Below, in pieces: positions 47,572 to 59,500 of a stretch of 64,000 nucleotides of DNA. Below the pieces are notes generated by a model, which saw only the letters and a list, made by a program, of their open reading frames with translations, was not told where the DNA came from and did not search any database. This stretch comes from Siderastrea siderea (lineage: Eukaryota > Cnidaria > Anthozoa > Scleractinia > Rhizangiidae). Numbering within the stretch: position 1 is the stretch's first letter; each line of letters opens with the position of its first letter. The stretch covers positions 69,919,162 through 69,983,161 of the forward strand of contig OZ034969.1 in assembly GCA_964030785.1 (NCBI GenBank), written 5' to 3'. The position numbers were made by a program, and so were the translations under genes.

Positions 47572-50500
47572 ATCTGTTTACTTGTTTGTTTGCCCTTTGG
47601 AAGCGTCTTTACGACCGCGCGAAATTTGTCCCACTTTTCGCGTGGCCAAAAGGCGGCCAAGGTGCGGGAAAACCGACGAAACCGCTTGCTAGGCAGGCTA
47701 CAGCAAACAGTTCGGGCTGGCTTCCCTTCCCCGCTCACTTTAAGATCGTGGTCATCTGCGTCTAGCGTTAGACTGAGCACATGTTTACTTTTTCACGTAA
47801 GCTGCATTGCTCCAGCCCCACTCAAGTAAGTAGTCCCTCACATGTACAATTTATTTAAGAGGTGATAGGACTACATGGTTGTCAAACTCAGAGACAATTG
47901 GTTTAAAAAGTATCATCTGCCGTGTGGCTTGTCCAGTTTGACAGCCATATTTCACTTTTGGATCTAATTATATTGCTAGCCCAAATGTCCCATTCAGAAT
48001 TCATTCGGAATTGTTTACTTCCACCCTCTATTTGTTTCTCCTTTGTGTGTTTTTTGTTATTATTACAGTGCCTGTGTAGACTTTAAACATTGAATTAAAG
48101 AATAAAAAACGTTTCTTTAGTATAGCAAAGAAGAACTTCAACAGATTCCAGCGCTTTCCGATTAGTTGTCTTATTTTCACTACTCACTGTCTTCAGATAC
48201 ACATGAAATAACAGTGTCCATACCTAATATTGATATTCAAGTCTCTAAGTTTCTGCTGAGCGGAGTGAAGTCTCAGTTCTGTTTGTTTGACTTCGTTTCC
48301 TATCACCTGAGTGCTTGTCCGCAATGCTTCTACTTCACTGCGATCAAATACGTCGAGTTTTGATCCTTTCTCCTTATACTCCACCAGTTCTTTAGAGGAC
48401 ACCTTGCAAAACAACGAAAATAGTTACACTTGTAGTGTTCTAAAGCAATTATTCCGTGAGCAGAGATCAGTCACGAGAAGAAATTGAATAAGTGGCTCGG
48501 CTTAAGTAATGCTCTTAATATCAACCAAGCACAGTTTGACTTTCTCAATGGATTATGGCGATTTTATGGCGATTTTATGGCGATTTTATTATTCAAAATA
48601 CTGTGTTCGATAATTATTTCCTGTAATTTCTTTGACAGACACTTCTCAACATCTTTAAAAAGAGAAAATCAGGCACTGTGATCGGGCCGGTGATGTGTTA
48701 AAATTGAGAAAGGATCAAACACCAGTTTCTTTAATTTATCCCACAAAATGAGAGGAGGGAGTGCTTGATCTATCAGGAAAAAATCTTTTGATTTAGAAAC
48801 TTAACGCCCATAAAGGGAAAAAGTCATTTTGATGTCAAGTTTACATGGACTTTAAGTGTTTAACACTTTTCGTAAATAATATAGTCTTGTTGCCCACCTT
48901 GGTCTTGCTGTGTCTTGTTGTCTTCTCTTGTCTGCCAAGAGCAGGAACCTGGGGAAACTTGGGACCATCTTTCTTCATGTTCCACGTTCTACCCAGTTGT
49001 CTGGAAAAAAAAAAGAAAGGAATGCTGAACATAGTAAAGAGCTATGGCAAAGTTTGTGCATCATAAAAAAATTAGCCTTGATTTTTAAATCACAACTTTC
49101 GTAAACCATAAAAGTCTTATCTATTGAGGGTTGCTTCCACCTAGAGAAAATTCTGTATATCGAGAAACAAATGAACTGCACATTGATGAAAGAAATCCTG
49201 TCCTGAAAACGAAACCCCAACACCAGGGCTTCGAAGCACCGACTACACATGTCCAATACACTACTCACATCCAAACTGGTGGCTTACTAAGTACTTTTTT
49301 TCACTAAAACATGGGTAAGGGATCCTAATAATATAATTGCCAGGATCCTAGATTCTCCTTACAATATCGATGTCTTGACAGGTAAGGAGAATAGTACACT
49401 CATCAACCAGACTCTAAGTATTCTCGTTTGTACCTTGACGGTTCCTCATCAGCCTCGTCTTCACTTTCACTAGTGTCTGACAACGTGCATACCACTTCGT
49501 CCTCCTCCTCGTGTTGGCTGACCAGTAACTGACTGCGGGCGCGAAAATCTTGTATTATGCGATCCACTATAAACTGAACAAAAACACGCAATGAAAGTCA
49601 GTGTAAAATAATCATTTAATACAAACGAGTGGCAAGAATCGAATATTGTGCGGAACGCGTGAAACAAGTTCAAAGTTGTATAAAGAAAACAGTTTATCCT
49701 TAAGCAATCTCCAAGAACGACAAAGCGGCGGACAAAGAACGAGTGCCGATGTTTTTTTTTTAATATTTTCAATTCTGGGGTGAGAATGAACAGAATTATA
49801 ATCATCACAGCGCTGGAATACGAATTAAAAAAGATTCACGAGAACTGTAAAATACTTGCCCCTGTCTGGCAGCAAACCACTGTCTCAGTATACAGTACTA
49901 GCACCTGCGAGACAAATTTATTCGCGAGACAAATTTATTCGCTAAATAATTTGCAAGTCATTGGCCTTTTAAGTCTATTTCCAGGAAATTTTCATAGTCA
50001 GCAGTATGGTTCACTTTAAGAGAGAATGAGTTCCAGACGCATTTGCTATTCAGCATGCCATTGTCGTCAAAACCGAATTGTCTGTAAGAGAACACTAAAC
50101 ACTACTCATCAGTTTACCCTTTGTCAACATTGGACTAACCAACTTTATTGAAAAGAATGAAGTAATATTTTGTAGACAAGGCATGCGCATGCGCAACCAC
50201 TCTTTACAATCTTCAAAACTTACCACAGGCGGACTGCTGTGCACCTCACGCTTATTCTCTGTCCCAGATTCCGAACCTAACGGCGCGGTTTGAACACGAG
50301 TTCCTCGGGGACCGGGGAGGACCATCGTGCCCTCTGGAAGAGAAGTTTATGTACAATCACTCAATAGTTTTTCTTTGCATGAAATGTTGATAGAGGTCGC
50401 TGTTCCTTGTGTAAGTTTCAAAACTAGGCTGAAACAAGTTTCTAGACTGCAACACAGACCATATTTTTCTTTAAGTTGGTTCAGCGTACAAACCCGTGTG

Positions 50501-53500
50501 GTCTAAGAATCAAAGAACTGGGAAAGTGAAAATGGGGAAAGAGACGGCTCGTGTGCGAGGACCCACAGCAACGACGCTTCACGTCTCGCGAGTAACCACG
50601 TTTCTAGCGATCGCATCTCACTCCAAGAGTTTTAAGAGAAAAAGAAAGTGACTGTTATGAGCTCTAACTAAATGAAAATTCCTCAGAATTTACCAAATTT
50701 GTACACGTTTTAGTTTTGGCACCGTGATCGACGTTATCTACATTATCAGTTGCATTGTGTTGTATTGCATAGCATTGTCAAGAGAGAGTGAAGAAGAAAG
50801 GGGGTGGCGTAGCGGGAAGCGCTTTAGCCAGTGGGGCGGAAAGTCAGTAGCTCAAGACCTGCAGTTCCAGACACACTGTGTTGGAAAACTTCTTCAAATT
50901 TCACATTCACTTTTCTGTATTCGCGGTTCTCCCGGCTTGCCCTCAATGTTGGGTGAAACGATGCTGGTTGTTGCAAGTCAATGTTATCAACACTGAGGAG
51001 ACCTATTTTTGTTCCAACGAATGTGGCGTCAAATGTTACAGTCTGGTGGTTTAAAATCTATCCTTCACCAAGACACGGGAAAGCAGGACACTCCAAAATG
51101 CTGATGGGTAAAACTGCGTAGAATACTATTTTAAGGGCAAAGGTTGTTACTATTTTTAGTGGCATCAAATTGTTAAAGAATTGGGAGTAAAGGGCGGCGA
51201 CAATAAGTCGTTTGGATTGTTTGACAGCCGGACTGGAAAACCTGCTTCGTAAATACTAGGTCCTATTTAAAATGTACAGAGTCACCGTACCTCTTCCTTG
51301 ATTAAGAAGGAGCTGATTAAGCTGAAGCTGTTGTTGAAACAGTTGATCTTCATGTTTCTTCAAGCGAATCAATGTTTCCTGCAGCTGACTGTTTAATGCC
51401 GTTTTATCTTCCTCGAGTTCTCGCACCTGGTCCTTCAGTGATTCGATTTCTTTAGCTTTCTCTGCGAATATTTCTTCGTCGCTGGACAGATCCTCTTTAT
51501 ACTGAAAAAAAAAATTATAATCAATAGAGTTAATTTATAGAGTTAATTTATTGTTAAAGTAATTACCAATAAGCAATAGCGTTCGGGGATGTTCCAGAAT
51601 GTTCCATTTTCCGGTTAAAAAATAAATAAATAAATAAATAAATGAACTTTATTTATAGAGGGTATACACATAACAGAAAAGCTGACAAACCAGTGGCCCT
51701 CCCCAAAGATCGAATTGGAATTTGGAAATGTTGGTTTTTGAGGAGAGGGAAAAACCAGAATACCAGGAGAAAATCTCTCGAGGCAAGGACGAGAACCAAC
51801 ATCAAACTCAACCAACATCTGACCCCAAGACCGGGAATCGAACCCGGGCCACATTGGTGGGAGGCGAGTGCTCTCACAACTGCACCATCCCTGCTCCCTC
51901 GCGGTTCTCACCGACACTTAAGCGGACAGCCTTGGAGAACCTTTAACAAATTTATGGTTCTCACTAATGCGTTGACGGACAAATCCTGAATTATAATCAT
52001 TCAAATGAGAGCTACTAAGCAGTACTTTCCTGTGATGCTGTTTATCGTAACAAAAAAGAAAATATGTAATAAAATAAAAAATGCGGCGATCTAATTACCT
52101 TGTTGAGTTCTTTCTTCAGTTGTTCTATCAGCTCCGCTTGCTGCTGTCGCGTAGTGTTGGGAGTCCATATGGGTCTGGACTTGACCTGTTCTACAGCTTT
52201 AACCAACCGGTCAAACTGGTTTGCCTGGTTATTGGACATCACGCCAGCCCTGTGCATGGCTCTTAACTGGTTCACAGCATCGGAAAGAAGCTGTTTGTAA
52301 ATGTCGCACGCACCACGAGACCTAAACAAAGAAACAACAACACATAGCAGCCGCATCAAACGAGTATGAAACCGGCGAGAAGAGTTAGGCCTCGGACAAC
52401 ATTTCCACTCAGCATGTACTGTTGAATTCAACTTTGTAAAAGAGGAATTGTTCTCAAGCCATTTTACTCAGACAAAATTCTGAGTCCTCCCAACGGTTGA
52501 ACCCATGACAGATGACCTCCTTGGATGCTCTAAACTCCATCGTGAGACAAGAAAAAAACGTTCATCTACCTATCATTGTAAAACATTATTAAACACCGCT
52601 GGCCACATTGCTGAATGATGTTGATTCAACTTCTTTTGTGCTCTCTCATGTGTTAACAGCAATGGTGAACTCTTTTGGTCGCCTCGTTTAGCATCTTACA
52701 ACAATGTTGTATTCAACAGTGTTCAACAATGTTGAATGCATATATTCATTATTTCAGTGTCAAATGGTCTTAAAGGATGAAGGTTGGGCCAGTGTTGCCT
52801 ATACCCATCGCTCTAATGCATTGACCTGTGCAGTAGCGTATTAGCACTCTCTGAAACCAGGTCTAACAAGTTGCATTGTACCAACACTGATTAGCTGAGT
52901 AATCAAAGTAAGAATCTGTACTTCTGTTCCGCAGTGTAATTTAGTTTACATTTTCTGAAGTGGCCTTGTTACAGTATTTGCACTCGCGGGAAATTTCTCT
53001 CCCTACCCTAGACAGATCTTGAGTTTTGAGCTGATGTTGGAATAAATCCTAAAGTGTGACCATTCAAACGAAAGTGGTAATACATTTTATTTGTTTTAAA
53101 ACATTTATGAAAGCGAAATTTCGGAATTGTGTCCACTGAGTTTAAATTTTATGCACACATGAGAGTAAAAAGGTTACTGAAGAGACAGAATGTTTTAAAT
53201 CACCCCAACGCACCTCTCCAATTCGTCCTCCAGAGCTTTGTTTCGCTCAGCGTCTGCAAGAGTATCAGCGGAACCAATTGACGAGCCACGGCGTCTTTGA
53301 AGCTCTTCACGAAGGGCCTATAGAGAAACGATTTAAGACTTCTTAGAACTAAAAGCAAAACCTAAACTCGGAAAAAACAAGGTGTCTTAACAGAGATGTC
53401 CACTACGGCATGTGCCTATTCAAAGTTTAGCACCCTATTCTTTAGTGAGGAAAAGGATGCAAGAAAAACGAGCCTCACACCATCTGACCTGTTTATATTT

Positions 53501-56500
53501 ACAGACTAAAGCTTACCAGAACAAGTGACAGGCAAATAATTTTGCATGCCATAAATATTATATGAAATTAAGAAAGATATTATATTTGTTATGTCACGAG
53601 AGTGGAACAAGAAAATATCTGAGTCCCCATGGGGATCGAACCCATGACCTTCCGTACACTGCATGGTCGGACGCTCTAACCACTGAGCTACTGGGAGACT
53701 CGTGGCGATCTGGGTCATATTTACGGAGTTCATAATGACACGCGTCCTGTATACTGCTAGGATCAGCTATGTCGACGGCGTAGAAATTCAGTGGTTAGAA
53801 CGATAGGCATTTGTCCAGTGTTGATCTGTTCGCTACACTGTATATGGTGTATCCAAGGGGATTAACAGTTTGGACTACCCGTCGTATAGAGTAAGTTTGT
53901 CATACCCACCCCCAACCCCCCCGAGTCCCCCCGGTTCGAAACAAACACGGTTAAGTCTGACAAACTGAAACAATGGCTGCAATGTATCTGACTGTTTTGT
54001 CATTTTCTTTGGTTTGTTTCTTTGTTTGTTTGTTATTGTTGTTGAAGCCCTACACAAGCAAATACGTTGTACTAACAACAAAAGGCTCACATTATAGAAA
54101 ATATTGACGAGAGATATCTGCAAAAAAGTAAAATTCACTGAAAAATGAACAACACAGCGACGAACAATTGATAATAACATGGGTAAAATCTATCAAAGAT
54201 ATTACTCGCTTTTCTGTAATGACAAAACATGCTGCCGTTTTCCATACTCGATTGTTGCTGTTGTTTTCTTTTTTTCCTAGCGTGCAAACAGACTTCTGTA
54301 AAAGCAGTTCGGTACTTTAAAAAAAAAGTTTATTTGTCACTATTTTTTAAAACCATTTTTGGAAAATAAAATTGCCATATAACTTTTATTATTATTATCC
54401 TTTTTTTTTTGCCTGGCAAACCTCTTAGGACAAAAGAGCTAATTTTTGAAGGACATGTTTAATGAATGTCCCATTTTGACATAGATCCTTTCCTCAGGTA
54501 CACTGCGTCATATTTATTAAAGTATCACAATCAGTATTTTAGGATTTAAACTACTAGAATTGAATTATAACCTGTGTTTACCTGTATCTCACTCTGCATC
54601 TCTGCCAGTCTTGTATTCTGAGGATCTCGATTCACTATTGGTTTGTTTCGGATGTTTCTGGCCTACATAGGTGTAAATAAATAGCACTTATTGGGTGCAA
54701 AACCCATTCCCCAAACCAGTACATTCTCCCTTGTACAAAACGCCTTCAGAGGTAGCATTGACTAGTGATGACAGCTTGCTGTAGTTAACAACCTGACGTT
54801 GAAAGACTTCCTGTTTTTCTGAGCTCTTGAAATGCACACAAAGAATTCTACACATCAAAGCACAAGCTCCTTTTTAATTTCTTTTGACTAATCAAAAGCA
54901 AAACCAGTATCAATCGTGACTTTCATCGGTGATCCTGCAACTTTCCAGGAGTTGCATGTTTTTGCTTTGCGTTCTGATTCTTTCACTACACTACCGAACT
55001 TGGCTTTTATCAAGGCTTGCTTTGTTGGGGCAAATAATGTACGCACTGTCGTCACAACGGACTTACATACACCTGCAGTGCTGCTGTAATACAATCACAA
55101 CAACAAAAAATAACAGAAAGTACTGAAGTACAGTATTTTCCTCTCTTTCACATTACATTCAACCTAAGATCTTCTTTTCATTTCATTGTTTTTCAACATT
55201 ATTGTCTTTAATGATAAGTATTTTCTGAACCAAATACAAACTGTGCATGTACAGTTTTTGGGTTATTATGACCCAAAGAAGCGCAGAAGTTGAGACTGTA
55301 TCAGTTAAATGAAATGCATATTTAGTGGTTATTCAAGACTCACCCTCGTAGCATACTTCAAAGAGTTTAAATTTTCTGCAAAGTCTGCAGCACAAGGGCT
55401 CAAACAAGTTATCATAAGTGTCCTAGAATTGCCTCCCAAGGAGTCTTTTAAAAGCCGGGTCACTTTGCTATCTCTGTAAGGAACATGAACCACCTAAAAG
55501 AAACAAATATTAATGACCTTTATTAAAATGTGAATGGAACAACCTCAAATGTAAAGTCACTGAAGTTAGCTCAGTAGAGGGCCTTAAAAAGCTAATTTAT
55601 ATTGGAATCAAAGAAACCCAAACAATGTTTCATTTTTGTTTCAAATTACTCTGACTACTAGTTTTCTGAGACTACAAATTAGAGTCTTCGGCTGGGGATG
55701 GCCAGGATGGAAATGGACCGCAAACTGGAAACGAAGAAAGGGCCATTTTTTGGACATGAAAAAGGGCCTTTTTTGGATGTCAAAAAAGAGCCATTTTTGG
55801 AAATAAAATGGGCCATTTTTTGGAAACAAAGAAAGGGCCATTTTTTGGAAAATAAAAGAGGCCATTTATGGAAATGAAAAACGGGCCATTTTTTGGAAAT
55901 AAGAAGAGCCATTGTTTGGAAAAGAAAAAAGGGTCAGTCCTTCCCTCATGTCTTGGAAAATCCCTCAAAAACTAATAATGGTTTGTTCTTGGTTCCACTT
56001 GTAGGTCCTTTTCCTATACAAGAATAGGTGCTTAGTTTTACATGTATTAATTCAACACATTTTGACCCAAAAATGTGGAAATCCTCATGGCATAGCCCCT
56101 TGAAACACAATGAATGTCACCTTTTTCTTGGCATCTGCAAGAGCACTGATTACATTTCCCAAAGCTAACAATCCGCTGTTGATATACACCGACTCTTTAA
56201 ACCTCTCTCCCACATTTCCTGTCCTGTGCGCTCGCTCTGAGCCAGCAAGATCAACAAAGTGGAACTTGGCGTACTTGTAATCTGAGTAATCTACAACAAA
56301 ATAACAAGCAGATCTCATCAATGTTTGATGATGTAAGAACTAATTGGAAAGAGTTAGCATTGAGAGTGATGCTGCAAGCTATTATGGGGTAGCTTGATCA
56401 AGTCCAGCAGTTGATCAGATCTCTTTCACAAGCATGGTTAATTAGGTTTTCTTGATGTCCATTTTTGCATATTCCAGTCAGGCATTTGTCACTACGTCTT

Positions 56501-59500
56501 TGACGCCCGCTTGTAGTGCCCAGTCCAGGGTATGGTGACCTATCCGTCTTTACGTTATATTTGACAACAATCAGGGAAGTTTGAAGGAGTCGCAACTCAA
56601 CTTTTACGTTGATGGAATCACCTAAGGGATAATAGCTGTTTAATATCTAAACACGGAGTGATTACAAAAGAGGAGAAATTTAGGGACAGCTGTTATTTGA
56701 GGAAATACATGTACATAGTATTAATTTAACAAAATAAGAGAGAACAAAGATTTTAGTACAATGAGACTAGAAGGCGATCTATAAAGACATTACAAATTAA
56801 AGCAGCCTTACCCATTCCAGATGCTATGCTTGACTTCTTTTCACTGTCCAGCTCCTCTTCAATCAATGGTTTTTGTTCTGTTTGTACAATTATTAGAAAA
56901 CAAATAATGGAATTATAATAAGTTTAACAAGTTTAACATGAATGAATGTATGACACTGAACTTGTAAGACTAGAAAAGTACCAGTAATGCCATTAATAAA
57001 AGTTTTTACAGCCACAAACATTCCAATTGTTCAAAAAATGACAATTAACTACTAAAAGTCAATTTATTATAAAGTTCATATTACATTGTTAGTATTTTTT
57101 CTGATTTCAGCCAAACACATATATTAACTAGTTTTTTAAAGAGCTTACCAATGTAGAGTGTGAAGATAGTATGTGATCTGCTGGAGTGTTCATTCATGTT
57201 TGTAGTGCCAACCTGCCTTCCGGCTGATCCTGTGTCAAGACAGCTCATCACTTCATCTGTAGTGGTAACAGGTTGCTCAGTAGCACCTACAATCACTGTG
57301 AAAAGACAGATGAAACTAATCAGTTCAAAGGACTCACACAGTACAGCCTTAAATGCAAATTATAAGAACCTAAACTGGCTTCTGAGAGTCCTGAAACGAA
57401 TGCAGTATTTTTTTTATAACAATATGGTAATTAAGACACAACCCACAATTTTGATTTAATTAATTCCTTACAACTGATTGAGACTTCATTTTCAGAAACA
57501 AAGCACATTTAACATACAAAGGCACATCTCTTTTAAAATTATACAAAATAATAATGTATCTAATCTTGAAAAAAGCAAATTTTGAGCATTTAATAAGGAT
57601 ATCATAGTCTTTATTCAAATTCATAAATCAACGATAATAATTACTGTTACTACAGAGTAATTTATGTAACAACAACTCCATTAATTCATTTGTTGGATTT
57701 CTGTACTGGATCTCTTCCAACATACCCCAACAAGCAGTACTGTACATTTGTACCTGTATTTCCTTTCTCATCCTCTCTCACATGGATGTCTTTGCTGGAT
57801 GTTTCCATATCAAGTAAATCCTTCAACTCCTCCAAATAAATCTCAATGTATGAAACAGTGATGATGTATTCTGTTTTGTGCTCGTTTTCCTAAGAAATCA
57901 TGCTTTATGTTAATATATCATTACATGGTGCCACAGAACTCAGCCAAGCACTCCAAGATGATTTCACAACACTGTAGATATGCGAGGTACATGTACATGC
58001 ATTTGCATGTAAATTGCAAGTGAGAAGAAATGTGTCACATCAACCCAAAGGTTAATATCCCTTTATATGGGAAACTCAGAGAATTATCCCTGCTACATAA
58101 ACCAAATTTTAATTTTTGATCCATGTCATACTAGAATAAAGAAGTGGGGGAAATTTATTTAGACTAAATAAATTTCACATTAATTTAATTTTAATTATTT
58201 AAGTTACATAATTATAAATTTTGGTAATGCGTCATCTTGATTGAACATGGTATTAACGAGGACACTCTGCCTAATTAGTTTGGGTAGAAACATTGAAAAC
58301 AAATTATGACCAAATCTCACTGCAGAAAAAAGAGATCAATGCAGTCTTTCAAAACCAAAGGGCTTAGTAAAATGCCCTCAACCACTCAATTATTGAAAAA
58401 ACACGTACAACTATAATATGTAGATAAATAAACAACCAAATGAGTAAATGAAAAAATAGAATAGTGAGTTTAATTATCGTTATTAAGAGGTAGAAAAGTT
58501 TAAAACTGATCTAGTAAAAATTCTTTCAAGTGGTCAAATACTTCCAAAATTAATGTTAAAAGTGATAGTTGTATCTCTCAAATTTTTGGCTTTGTTGAAT
58601 TTTAGTCAGTCTCCTGACAAAGGCTTAGAGATTGAAGCCGAAACTTTGAGAGATTTATACTATAATAGAATACCCTCACTAAATGACTACAGCTGTCATC
58701 CATTCAGAGCTGTCATTAAGGATCATAACCTACATGTACATGTATGACACCTGTTATGCTTGATGGGACCTTGATGTTACAGTTGATTAAATTAACTGTT
58801 ATAGGAAAATTTACCCATAAAGACACAGGTGTGCAGATCAGTGCAACATGCAACTCAGAACTTTTGGTAGCAATGTCATTTCCAATAAAATGAAAGAAAA
58901 GTAAAACTGTGTTTTTCCTCTAAGCAGTTAAAACAAATATTGAAAAAAATGTTACCTCCATAATCTGAAAAAGCTGTTTAACAGCCCTGAGGATAATCCC
59001 ATACTCCTCTTCCAAGAGACCAGCACTATCGGTCCCACCAATTGTGTATGTTTTCCCTGAACCCTAGAACATTTTAGTGAAAAAACAATTATTAATTAGT
59101 ATTAAAAATAGAAATACATCATCTCTGTCAGTGACTTTCCTGAGCTAGTAACCTCAGTATTACAAAATATACCAGATTAGTTAATAAGCTTTCCAGTTTA
59201 GGGGCATATGTACATCTAATGTAGCAAATTTTACAGGTTTTCTTAATCTTGGCATTTAAATCCAGGAAATGAAAACCTGGAGATCACCAGAAGTATTGTA
59301 CATGCGTGCTTTGTTAATCTGTGGCCACAAATGGGCACCATGGCCACATTGGTACTTGTACGTAGCACATGTTACCACTTGATCTACCAATTGAAAATAA
59401 ATAGTGAACCTTAAGCATAAGCAGCCATGGACAGCCTTAGACGGCCTGATCAGCATAGCATAGCTAATACTCAGCCACAGAGTTCCCACAGCTGTCCACG

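Noticed and set aside
53590..53712. tRNA gene on the minus strand
   Set aside because: Acceptor and T arms look good, but the anticodon loop is too long and a SINE-like extension follows; called a tRNA-derived SINE.
55740..55932. CRISPR-like array
   Set aside because: Eukaryotic context, degenerate units without unique spacers; it is a minisatellite.
55641..55968. Three overlapping minus-strand frames with repeated NGPF/KKWP motifs
   Set aside because: They are produced by the 24 bp tandem repeat, which contains no stop codon; intronic and without a start context.
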